Origin: CAYGZA01 sp964354135
Lineage (GTDB): Bacteria; Planctomycetota; Planctomycetia; Pirellulales; Thermoguttaceae
DNA length: 12,981 nucleotides
NCBI GenBank assembly: GCA_964354135.1
Contig: CAYGZA010000189.1
Coordinates: 1-12,981, forward strand
Reading direction: 5' to 3'
Translations under genes and position numbers: made by a program
Part shown: positions 1 through 6,728 of the stretch, in pieces
Position numbering within the stretch: position 1 is the first letter of the stretch
Layout of the letters: each line of letters begins with the position of its first letter
The notes under the pieces: model-generated
Told to the model about the DNA's origin: nothing
Seen by the model: the letters and a program-made list of their open reading frames with translations, nothing else
Database searches by the model: none

Positions 1-1253
1 TGCTCCGGGTCGGGCAGGACCGGCTTGACGCTCCGCTCGGCGAGCGCCCCGTGGCCGATCTCGCGGCGGCCCGGACCGCGGATGGGCCGGCACTCGCCCA
101 CCGAGAACGGCGGGAAGTAGTAGTCCAGCATGAACTTCTTGCTGTATTCCTCGATCAGCCCGTCCACCCGCTGCTCGTCCCGCGGAGTGCCCAGAGTGAC
201 GGTGATCATCGCCTGGGTCTCGCCCCGCTGAAAGAGGGCGGAGCCGTGGACGCGGGGGAGGACGTCCACCTTGCAGACGATGTCGCGGAGCTGCTTGGAG
301 TCGCGGCCGTCGGCGCGGGTGCCGGAGAGGATCAGGTCCCGTATCACCCGGCTCTCCAACCGGTGCCAGGCCGCCTGGAATGCCTCTAGGGTAATCGCCC
401 CTTCGGCCTGCGGATCGGGGACGACCTCGGGCAGGGCCTTCTCTTTGAGCGCTGTGACCGCTTCCGTCCGGGCCTGCTTGCCGGGCGTCCTCTTGGCCTC
501 GCAGAAGGCCTGGTAGTACGTCTCCTTGAGCCGCTCGTACAGCCTATCCGGCGGCGGGACTTCGTAGACCGCTTTGACCGGCTGGAACCGGTCGATCAGC
601 TCCTGCTGGAGATCACACACCTCCCCGACGAAGCGATGTGCCGTCGCGACCGCCTCGGCCATCAGGGTTTCCGGCATCTCCCGAGCGAAGCCCTCGATCA
701 TGAGGACCGCGTCTTTGGAGCCTGCGACGATCAGGTCCAGGTCGCTTGTCTCCAACTGGTCCTGGCTGGGAAAGACGACGAACTTCCCTTCGACGTAGCC
801 CAAGCGGACGGCACCGATCGGCCCCTGGAACGGGGCGGGGGCCAGGCACAAGGACGCGGAGGCCCCGGTCATCGCCAGCACGTCGCCGTCGTTCTGCCGG
901 TCGCTGGCCAGAACGAACGCCTGGACTTGGGTCTCATCGCGGAACCACTCGGGGAAGAGTGGGCGGATCGGGCGATCGATCAGCCGGGAGGTGAGAGTCT
1001 CCTTGACGGTGGGGCGGCCCTCGCGCTTGATGAAGCCGCCGGGAAACCGGCCCGCGGCCGCCACCCGCTCCCGATAGTCGCAAGTCAACGGGAAGAAATC
1101 GATCCCTTCACGTGGGACGTCGGTCGTCGCCGCACAAAGCACGACCGTTTCGCCGTACCCCACCAAACAACTGCCTGCCGCCTGTCTTGCCAGCTCTCCG
1201 GTTTCAATCCAAAGAGTCCCCGCTCCGATTCGTTTCTCTACACGTACTTTCAA
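1..1253 (-). CDS. pnp: Polyribonucleotide nucleotidyltransferase (PNPase), 3' part outside window
   Basis: PNPase degrades RNA 3'->5' by phosphorolysis and is a core enzyme of mRNA turnover. The reverse strand encodes about 417 uninterrupted residues. The first RNase PH-like core is recognisable from the ETGELARQ, DFFPLTCDYRER, GRFPGGFIKREGRPT and TSRLIDRPIRPLFP blocks. An alpha-helical middle follows, then the start of the second core (SGTRADGRD, FPPFSVGE, GPGRREIGHGALAER). The rest of that core, with its catalytic Asp residues, and the KH and S1 RNA-binding domains lie beyond position 1. I chose the TTG start at 1253 because AGGA (1260-1263) sits 6 nt upstream and the protein then begins MKVRVEKRIG. 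An in-frame GTG at 1271 is possible but has no good ribosome binding site. The gene follows rpsO by 200 bp in the conserved rpsO-pnp order. Identity is very secure; the exact start is not. Confidence 0.96.
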   Translation of the reverse strand, partial: MKVRVEKRIGAGTLWIETGELARQAAGSCLVGYGETVVLCAATTDVPREGIDFFPLTCDYRERVAAAGRFPGGFIKREGRPTVKETLTSRLIDRPIRPLFPEWFRDETQVQAFVLASDRQNDGDVLAMTGASASLCLAPAPFQGPIGAVRLGYVEGKFVVFPSQDQLETSDLDLIVAGSKDAVLMIEGFAREMPETLMAEAVATAHRFVGEVCDLQQELIDRFQPVKAVYEVPPPDRLYERLKETYYQAFCEAKRTPGKQARTEAVTALKEKALPEVVPDPQAEGAITLEAFQAAWHRLESRVIRDLILSGTRADGRDSKQLRDIVCKVDVLPRVHGSALFQRGETQAMITVTLGTPRDEQRVDGLIEEYSKKFMLDYYFPPFSVGECRPIRGPGRREIGHGALAERSVKPVLPDPE

Positions 1254-1369
1254 TGTCGTTCCTACCTTCACCTGCAAACGGAGTCCCAACTGAACGGGGG
1301 GAGGAAACACCCGGAGAACCCAGCCGGAGTCGGCATAGACTACCGCCCGGAATTACTCAAACTGCGTAA

Positions 1370-1407
1370 CCAGCCAAGACCTTGGGAAACTGGCCCCTAG
1401 GGCGGCC
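1370..1407 (-). other. Inverted repeats in the rpsO-pnp spacer
   Basis: The 200-bp spacer between rpsO and pnp contains nested dyads. CCAAG (1374-1378) pairs with CTTGG (1381-1385), flanked by CCAG (1370-1373) and CTGG (1390-1393). A GGCC pair (1392-1395 and 1404-1407) brackets CCTAGGG. A smaller GCCG-GAGT-CGGC dyad lies at 1323-1334. None has a U-tract, so this is not a standard intrinsic terminator. In E. coli the equivalent spacer carries a terminator, a pnp promoter and an RNase III processing hairpin. A similar processing or attenuation role here is inference. Confidence 0.35.
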
Positions 1408-1453
1408 ATCCTGCAGAAAGCCAACCCCCGGGGCGCAAGACAAGACGAGCAGA

Positions 1454-1723
1454 CTACTTGCGGATCTCGAGCCGGCGAATGACGTCGAGATAACGCTGCG
1501 GATCCACCCTTTTGAGGTAATCCAACAAACTGCGACGTCGGCTGACGTGCATCAACAGACCACGTCGACCTGCAAAATCCTTACGATGGCCCTGCAAGTG
1601 CTCGGTCAGCATGTTGATCCGGCTCGTCAGGATGGCGATCTGCACTTCCGCGGAGCCGGTGTCGTTCTCGCCGCGCTTGAACTGACCGATCAGCTCCTGT
1701 TTCCGCTCTTTGGTAATAGTCAT
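1454..1723 (-). CDS. rpsO: 30S ribosomal protein S15
   Basis: S15 is a primary binder of the 16S rRNA central domain (the h20/h21/h22 junction) and helps build the 30S platform. The 89-residue product has the same length as E. coli S15. It carries the family signatures: GSAEVQIAILTSRI near residues 23-36, the LTEHLQGHRKDF helix, the GLLMHVSRRRSLLDYLK segment and the C-terminal YLDVIRRLEIRK. The ATG at 1723 is preceded by GAGGA (1737-1741 on the plus strand, read in reverse), a long 13-nt spacing. That places the ribosome binding site directly against a leader hairpin. pnp lies downstream on the same strand, the near-universal rpsO-pnp arrangement. The next gene upstream, comEC, is on the same strand, but a candidate promoter lies between them. 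Confidence 0.98.
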   Translation of the reverse strand: MTITKERKQELIGQFKRGENDTGSAEVQIAILTSRINMLTEHLQGHRKDFAGRRGLLMHVSRRRSLLDYLKRVDPQRYLDVIRRLEIRK

Positions 1724-1741
1724 CTGCTACCGCAATTCCTC

Positions 1742-1777
1742 AAGGCCAGGCGCCTTCCGGTGCTTCTCCCGAAGCAC
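1742..1777 (-). promoter_or_regulatory. Two-hairpin rpsO mRNA leader, candidate S15 autoregulatory element
   Basis: On the reverse strand the leader reads GTGCTTC-GGGA-GAAGCAC (1777-1760), a perfect 7-bp stem with a 4-nt loop. Three bases later comes AAGGC-GCCTG-GCCTT (1756-1742), a perfect 5-bp stem. The Shine-Dalgarno GAGGA begins at the very base of the second hairpin. S15 is known to repress its own translation in several bacteria by binding structured leaders that differ between lineages. The position fits that role, but S15 binding is inferred. Confidence 0.45.
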
Positions 1778-1842
1778 ATCCTCCCTAACGTGTCTCCTGG
1801 GACTCTACCACAACTTACTGGTACCCACATACTCAATGCGTT

Positions 1843-1870
1843 AGTGTAGCGATCGGCCGTTTTTTTTCAA
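1843..1870 (-). promoter_or_regulatory. Candidate sigma70-type promoter for rpsO-pnp
   Basis: On the reverse strand TTGAAA (1870-1865) and TACACT (1848-1843) are separated by 16 nt, matching the -35 and -10 consensus at 5/6 and 4/6. It lies just after the comEC stop and would give rpsO a leader of about 110 nt that includes both hairpins. The -35 box overlaps a dyad, GCCGTT (1856-1861) / AACGGC (1869-1874), with an 8-T run on the plus strand. This is a consensus match only, and planctomycete promoters are poorly characterised. Confidence 0.35.
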
Positions 1871-1877
1871 CGGCTAA

Positions 1878-4403
1878 TCAAAGCCCTTGCGGATTTTCAA
1901 GAAACGGCCGGATTTCGAGCCCTGTGGCGTCAATCTGAATTGCGATGGCCCCCCAGTGGTGGGTGTGCAGAACCTCCGCCCCAATGGCCCGATAGGCGGC
2001 CGTGGTCCGGGCCAAGTCTGTTTGCGCACCTCCGCTAATAACCACCCAATGCGGCGTTGCCCAGTGGGCCAGGCCCGGCGGATCGCTCCGTTGGCTCCCA
2101 TGATGGGGGGCTAGCAAAACGTCGCAATGCCACGGCTCCTCGGCGATCACGGCGTTCAGACCCGGCGGTTCCAGGTCGCCCGGCAGCAGAATCCTTCGCC
2201 CAAGGTATTCGATCGCCAAGACCAGGCTGTTGGCATTGTCGCCCCCAAGGACGCCATCGCGTGGCGGGTGGAAGACCTCGACCCGGCAGCCCTCTCCGCC
2301 GCGGAGCCGGTCTCCCGCGGCAACCTGAAGCACCGGGACGCCGGCCCGTTCGATCGATTCGCGCAACGCATCAACTGCCGCCCCTTTCCGTTCGAACATC
2401 ATGGGGGACACGTAGACGACTCCCACCGAGAACCGCTCCAGAAGCGCAGGGACCGCGTTGAAATGATCGGCGTCGGGGTGCGACAGAACGATCGCATCCA
2501 GGTGGGCGATGCCGTGGGACCATAGGTGCCCGGCAATCGAGCGGGCGCCGTAGTCGGGCGAAGCGAATCGCCCGGCGTCGTAGAGCATGGTGGCTCCGGA
2601 GGGCAGGCGCAGGACCGCACAGCAGCCGTGGTCCACGGCCAGAAACGTGCAGTCCAGGTGCGGCGGCTCGCGGCGGAGCAAGCCGGGCAGGAACCCAAGG
2701 CCGATCCAGCCGGCCAAGATCGCGAGGCACCAGCGGCGCGGCGGCCGGAGCTTTGGGACGACGACCAGGAGACCGAGCCCGCCGTACAGCCCCGCCAACC
2801 ACCAATTCTCCGGCCCGGGGACCCAGAAATAGGCCCCCGGAAGCTGTCGGGCCATCTCGATCGCCCACTCGAAAGCGCCCAGCGTGTGGTTGCAGCACCA
2901 CGCAAACGGCGCCGCCAGCCAGGGCAGCAGACCGCCCAGCGCCAAGACCCCCAGGCCGCTCCAGAGGATCAAGGAGATGGGGAGCCACAACAGGGTGTTC
3001 AGGATCACGGCCACTACGGAGAGGATGTGAAACCGGGCCATGATCAGCGGCAAGGCTGTCAGCCAGACCATCGCCCCGACCCAGGTCAGGTCCCATGCCC
3101 ACCGGCCCACTTGCCGCGCCATCCGGACCGGCCAGGGCCGGGATTCGGCGATTAGCCGGCTGAGAGGGTCGAGCCGCTTTGGATCGGTTTCCAAGAGCCG
3201 CGCCCTTTCGGCAAACCAGCACAAGACGGCCACGCACATGAAGGACAGTTGCGGCCCCGCGCGAAACAGGTCGACCGGATTGAGTGCCAACACGACCAGC
3301 GCCGCCGCGGCCAGGGAATTGAACCCCAGCGGCCTGCGGCCAATCGCGTAGCCGGCGCACATGACGAGCACCAGGATCATCGCCCGGACCGCGGGCGGCT
3401 CAGCACCGGTTACGAGCACATAGATGACGATTGTTCCAGCAACGAGGACTGCTGCCAGGTTGCGCCGCACTGCTGCCAGCCACGTGAAGAGGAACATCGT
3501 CGCCGCCAAGATCCCTACGTGCATCCCAGAGATGGAAAGGATGTGGATTGTGCCGGTCTCGACGAAGGCCTCGTTCTCCCGGCTGGGGACCTCCTCGCGG
3601 GCGCCCACCAGTAGGGTCGAGGCCAGCCCGGCGTGCCGCGGGTCGAGCGTCCGGCGGATCACGCGCTGGCCGGAGGTCCGGGCGGCGTCGATCCATCGCC
3701 TTGGGTTCAGGGGGCTCGCGCTGGAAACAACCGTGACACAAACCGGATTCTCGGTCCGCAGCCCGCTCAAGATCCGGTCCGTCCGGGCATGGCGGGCGAA
3801 GTCGAATTCCCCGGCGTTGCGCGGCCCTTGGGATGCCGTCAACTGGCCGAACACTTGCAGGCGGTCGCCGGCGTGTACGCCGAGGAGATGGCCGTCGATG
3901 AGCAGCTTCGTGCGTCCTGAGGCGGGCCGCCACTCGGCCCGGTCGCGGATCCCGACCAAGTCCACGGCCAAGGAACTACGATCCCCGAGCGGGAGGCCCC
4001 GCATCGGATCGGTAGGCGGGGCCGGCAGTCGCCGCGGGCCGGTTCGGGCAACGGCCCGGACGCACACCGGATAATCTACCGGCCGGGCGAAAAACCCCAG
4101 GTCATCCTCGGCGAATAGTCGCCAGCGGCAGCCGTGCCACGCTCCGCCGCAGGCCGCCACCGCAAGCAAGAGCACGACCCCGGCCGTTCGATCCCATTGC
4201 CCGTGCCAGAGGACGAGCCAAGCGGCCCACGCCGAAACAACAGCCGCCCACCAAACCGCCGGCGGAAGCCGGCAGTAGCGATCCGCCACGATCCCCGCGC
4301 AGACCGCTGCGGCGACAATCACCAGCGGTTGATACCGCGGCCCGGTGGGCCGGACCTTGGCACCCTGAGCACCCGGCGGACCTTGCGAAGTCCCCTGCAA
4401 CAT
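1878..4403 (-). CDS. comEC: ComEC/Rec2-family DNA uptake channel with C-terminal metallo-beta-lactamase domain
   Basis: ComEC forms the inner-membrane channel through which single-stranded DNA enters during natural transformation. The 841-residue product is normal for a three-domain ComEC. It has an N-terminal membrane pair followed by a soluble OB-like DUF4131 region (about residues 20-230). The polytopic Competence domain (about 250-590) carries the signature SISGMH at 290-295. A C-terminal metallo-beta-lactamase domain starts near 600. Metal-site motifs are intact: HPDADH (642-647), LLPGDLEPPG, and the PHHGS motif with H767 and H768. I use the ATG at 4403, which has AGGA 11 nt upstream. 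An in-frame TTG at 4439 would add 12 residues without a ribosome binding site. No other competence gene is in the window, and isolated comEC genes are common. The stop is 155 bp before rpsO. Confidence 0.93.
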   Translation of the reverse strand: MLQGTSQGPPGAQGAKVRPTGPRYQPLVIVAAAVCAGIVADRYCRLPPAVWWAAVVSAWAAWLVLWHGQWDRTAGVVLLLAVAACGGAWHGCRWRLFAEDDLGFFARPVDYPVCVRAVARTGPRRLPAPPTDPMRGLPLGDRSSLAVDLVGIRDRAEWRPASGRTKLLIDGHLLGVHAGDRLQVFGQLTASQGPRNAGEFDFARHARTDRILSGLRTENPVCVTVVSSASPLNPRRWIDAARTSGQRVIRRTLDPRHAGLASTLLVGAREEVPSRENEAFVETGTIHILSISGMHVGILAATMFLFTWLAAVRRNLAAVLVAGTIVIYVLVTGAEPPAVRAMILVLVMCAGYAIGRRPLGFNSLAAAALVVLALNPVDLFRAGPQLSFMCVAVLCWFAERARLLETDPKRLDPLSRLIAESRPWPVRMARQVGRWAWDLTWVGAMVWLTALPLIMARFHILSVVAVILNTLLWLPISLILWSGLGVLALGGLLPWLAAPFAWCCNHTLGAFEWAIEMARQLPGAYFWVPGPENWWLAGLYGGLGLLVVVPKLRPPRRWCLAILAGWIGLGFLPGLLRREPPHLDCTFLAVDHGCCAVLRLPSGATMLYDAGRFASPDYGARSIAGHLWSHGIAHLDAIVLSHPDADHFNAVPALLERFSVGVVYVSPMMFERKGAAVDALRESIERAGVPVLQVAAGDRLRGGEGCRVEVFHPPRDGVLGGDNANSLVLAIEYLGRRILLPGDLEPPGLNAVIAEEPWHCDVLLAPHHGSQRSDPPGLAHWATPHWVVISGGAQTDLARTTAAYRAIGAEVLHTHHWGAIAIQIDATGLEIRPFLENPQGL

Positions 4404-4462
4404 GCCCGCAATTGTCCTGCGTGTGGGCAGCCGCAGCAAGCCGGCCGTAGCCGCTTAACCGC

Positions 4463-4490
4463 TTTACAGCCGGCCCGCCGGGCAAGTAAT
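4463..4490 (+). promoter_or_regulatory. Weak candidate promoter for the cupin gene
   Basis: TTTACA (4463-4468, 5/6 to the -35 consensus) and AGTAAT (4485-4490, 4/6 to -10) are 16 nt apart in the 142-bp divergent region between comEC and the cupin gene. It would give a leader of roughly 50 nt. This is a consensus match only. Confidence 0.25.
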
Positions 4491-4545
4491 GTGGTCGTGG
4501 CCCAAGTTGACCCCACACTGGCCGGATCCCAAGGAGCCGAAAGCC

Positions 4546-4887
4546 ATGTTCGAGCACGTTCTGGCGAAAGATGCCTGCGTCCAACGCAATCCCTTCCCCG
4601 GCGTGCGGATGTTCATCACCGAGGCGGAGAAGATGACGCTGTCGATCGTGGAAATGGACCCGCACGCGGTCATCCCCGAGCACAGCCATCCCCACGAGCA
4701 GATCGGCTACATGGTCGAGGGGGAGTTCGAGTTCATCATTGGCGGCCGGTCGCACCAGGTCGTGCCGGGCCAAGTGTGGCGGATTCCCGGCGGAGTGCCC
4801 CACAAAGTGATCGCGGGCGACCGGCCGGTCCGGGCGGTGGATGTCTTCTATCCGGTTCGGGAAGACATGAGAGCGGCGAGGAGCTAG
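4546..4887 (+). CDS. Small single-domain cupin protein
   Basis: The product is 113 residues, one cupin beta-barrel, the usual size for stand-alone Cupin_2 proteins. Motif 1 is HSHPHEQIGYMVEG (46-59), giving likely metal ligands H46, H48 and Q52, with Gln in place of the classic Glu. Motif 2 is PGQVWRIPGGVPHKV (74-88) with H86. A divalent metal is therefore expected, but the substrate cannot be read from sequence; such proteins include sugar- or small-molecule-binding, isomerase and dioxygenase-like members. The ATG at 4546 is chosen because AAGGAG (4530-4535) lies 10 nt upstream. An in-frame ATG at 4489 lacks a ribosome binding site and adds unconserved residues. There is no signal peptide, so it is probably cytoplasmic. 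The last six codons (MRAARS) and the stop lie largely in a 7-nt tandem repeat. It is transcribed away from comEC. Confidence 0.88.
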   Translation: MFEHVLAKDACVQRNPFPGVRMFITEAEKMTLSIVEMDPHAVIPEHSHPHEQIGYMVEGEFEFIIGGRSHQVVPGQVWRIPGGVPHKVIAGDRPVRAVDVFYPVREDMRAARS

Positions 4888-4940
4888 GAACGAGAGGCGA
4901 GGGGCGAGGAGCGACGGGCGAAGGGCGACGCGTGAGGGAC
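4871..4940. repeat. Degenerate purine-rich 7-nt tandem repeat, ten units
   Basis: Ten contiguous heptamers read in strict 7-nt register, with consensus GAGGRGC. Examples are GAGCGGC (4871), GAGGAGC (4878), TAGGAAC (4885), GAGAGGC (4892), GAGGGGC (4899), GAGGAGC (4906), GACGGGC (4913) and GAAGGGC (4920), then the more degenerate GACGCGT and GAGGGAC. The block begins inside the cupin gene, and the cupin stop TAG is the first three bases of the third unit. The register, the GA start and the C end are visible directly. Heptameric short tandem repeats are known in filamentous cyanobacteria; a relationship is not implied. Confidence 0.8.
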
Positions 4941-4955
4941 CCGATCCGGCTCGCT

Positions 4956-4995
4956 TGCCCCTGTGCCTCGCGCCTCTCCACTTCTTCACTTCTTC
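4956..4995. repeat. Pyrimidine-rich 8-nt repeat facing the heptamer block
   Basis: This stretch divides into five octamers: TGCCCCTG, TGCCTCGC, GCCTCTCC, then two identical copies of ACTTCTTC (4980-4987 and 4988-4995). Its complement is purine-rich like the block at 4871-4940. CGCCTCTC (4971-4978) is the exact reverse complement of GAGAGGCG (4892-4899), so the two blocks could form an imperfect fold-back around the 15-nt centre at 4941-4955. No function is evident. The remaining bases up to 5112 hold no recognised element except a TTGCG/CGCAA dyad near 5060-5085. Confidence 0.55.
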
Positions 4996-5112
4996 GCGGG
5001 GCGACCATTGACCTGGACCGGAATCGCGTCTTGGGATATCTTCCCCCCGCCCGGATTCTTGCGTCCCGCTCCCGCCGCAAGGCAGATCCATAGTCCAGGG
5101 AATCCAGGAAGA

Positions 5113-6696
5113 ATGGAGAATTCGCAGAGGATAGTTGAGGCTGCGGTTTCGGATGTCCCTACCGCCCTGGGGTTTCTGAGGCGGAATCTCCTCGTCTCGT
5201 CCGACCCGTCATGGACCGAACAACCGGCCGGTCTTGCGGAGTTCGATCCGGGGAACCTGGAGCCGGCCTTCCACAAGCTGTCGGTGCTGATGCCGGTCTA
5301 CAACGAGCAATGGACGCTCCCGGAGATCGTCCGCCGGGTGCTGAGTTCGCCGGTGCCGCTGGAGATCGAATTGATCGCCGTGGACGACGCCTCGGACGAC
5401 GGCTCCTGGGACGTGCTCTGCTGGTTGGCTGAGGAAGACCCGCGCATTAAGGTGTTTCGCCACCCGCGGAATCGGGGCAAGGGGGCGGCGATCCGCACGG
5501 CCATCGAGCGGATGTCCGGCGACGTGGCGGTGATCCAGGACGCCGATCTGGAGTACGACCCCCACGAATTCCCGCTCTTGTTGGAGCCGATCCTCCACGG
5601 GAAGGCCGACGCGGTGTTCGGTTCCCGCTTCACGGGCCACACGCGGCGCGTGCTCTTCTTCTGGCACAGCCTGTTCAACCGCGGGCTGACGCTTCTGTCG
5701 AACGTGCTCAACAACCTGAACCTCACGGACATGGAAACGTGTTACAAGATGGTTCGGGCCGACATTCTCAAGCAGCTCCGCCTGACGAGCAATACGTTCA
5801 CGCTGGAGCCGGAGATCACCTGCCGCTTGGCGCAGTGGGGGGCGCGGATTTACGAGGTCCCGATCAGCTACTACGGGCGGACCTACCAGGAGGGCAAGAA
5901 GATCCGTCCCGTGGACGGACTGAAAGCCCTCGGGGCGATGCTCCGCTACCGGTTCCTCTCGCCGCGGTTCACGAAGCACTCCGGCTATTACGTGCTGGCG
6001 GCGATGTCGCGGGCCACTGCCTATCATCGCTGGATGCTCAAGCTGGTGGAGCCGTACTTGGGCCAGCGGGTGCTGGAGGCCGGCTGCGGGATCGGGAACC
6101 TGAGCGCGCTATTGTTGAACCGGCAGCGGCTCGTCTTGGCCGACTTTGAGCCGATCTACGTGGCCGCCCTGAAGCGCCGCTTCGGGCACCGCAGCAACGT
6201 GCGGATCGATTTGGCCGACCTGACCGACGCAAGCGGATACCGCCGCTGGGAAGGCGAGCGGCTCGACACGATCGTCTGCTCCAACGTGCTGGAGCACCTC
6301 GAAGCCGACGCCGACGTTCTCCGCCGGTTCCAGGAGACGCTCGTGCCGGGCGGCCACTGCGTGATCGTCGTCCCGGCGGGGCGATGGCTCTACGGCGGGA
6401 TCGACGCGGAGCTGGGGCACTGCCGCCGCTACACGCGAGACGAACTCCACGAGAAGATGACCGCCGCCGGCCTGGAAGTGCCGTATTCCCGGCAGTTTTG
6501 CCGCCTGGGTGCCCTGAGCTGGGCGATCTCCGGCCGGCTCTTGAGGCGGCGCCACCTCAGCCCGCGGCAAATGATCTGGTTCGATCGCCTGATGCCGCTC
6601 GTGAAGCTCTTGGAGCACGTGTTGCCGGTGCCGGGAATGTCGCTGGTGATGGTAGGCCGCAAGCCGGAGCGCGCTGCCGCGCGACGTGCCGCCTGA
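5113..6696 (+). CDS. Bifunctional family 2 glycosyltransferase / class I SAM-dependent methyltransferase
   Basis: The product is 527 residues with two fused enzymes. Residues about 55-290 are a GT-A family 2 glycosyltransferase like dolichyl/polyprenyl-phosphate mannose synthase (DPM1). They show the VLMPVYNE start strand, VDDASDDGS (90-98), the metal-binding DAD at 143-145, GSRFTG and the ETCYKM motif. Residues about 305-515 are a Rossmann methyltransferase with SAM motif I VLEAGCGIGN (320-329), an acidic LADFEP strand end and CSNVLEHLEAD near 389-399. The first half should transfer a sugar from a nucleotide sugar to polyprenyl phosphate on the cytoplasmic face; the methyl acceptor is unknown. 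There are no membrane anchors. ATG 5113 begins MENSQRIV. AGGA is only 3 nt upstream, so the start is moderately certain. An open frame back to 4963 runs through repeat DNA and is rejected. It leads the cassette, with the next gene 32 bp downstream. Confidence 0.9.
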   Translation: MENSQRIVEAAVSDVPTALGFLRRNLLVSSDPSWTEQPAGLAEFDPGNLEPAFHKLSVLMPVYNEQWTLPEIVRRVLSSPVPLEIELIAVDDASDDGSWDVLCWLAEEDPRIKVFRHPRNRGKGAAIRTAIERMSGDVAVIQDADLEYDPHEFPLLLEPILHGKADAVFGSRFTGHTRRVLFFWHSLFNRGLTLLSNVLNNLNLTDMETCYKMVRADILKQLRLTSNTFTLEPEITCRLAQWGARIYEVPISYYGRTYQEGKKIRPVDGLKALGAMLRYRFLSPRFTKHSGYYVLAAMSRATAYHRWMLKLVEPYLGQRVLEAGCGIGNLSALLLNRQRLVLADFEPIYVAALKRRFGHRSNVRIDLADLTDASGYRRWEGERLDTIVCSNVLEHLEADADVLRRFQETLVPGGHCVIVVPAGRWLYGGIDAELGHCRRYTRDELHEKMTAAGLEVPYSRQFCRLGALSWAISGRLLRRRHLSPRQMIWFDRLMPLVKLLEHVLPVPGMSLVMVGRKPERAAARRAA

Positions 6697-6728
6697 CATG
6701 CAGCACAACCAATGAGCCGCTCTTCCCG

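Noticed and set aside
636..1400. 254-residue plus-strand open frame
   Set aside because: It is the antisense shadow of pnp, whose reverse-strand protein is clearly conserved over the same bases.
2371..3360. 329-residue minus-strand frame inside comEC
   Set aside because: It is an alternate-frame shadow rich in Arg/Pro/Gly; the comEC frame carries the conserved motifs.
4134..5093. 319-residue plus-strand frame overlapping comEC and the cupin gene
   Set aside because: It is the wrong frame over the conserved cupin motifs and antisense to comEC, and it is low-complexity Arg-rich.
4963..5112. 50-residue N-terminal extension of the GT2/methyltransferase
   Set aside because: It starts inside the pyrimidine repeat and lacks conserved features; ATG 5113 fits the family better.
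5209..6027. 272-residue minus-strand frame
   Set aside because: It is an antisense shadow of the glycosyltransferase domain, a typical high-GC artefact.
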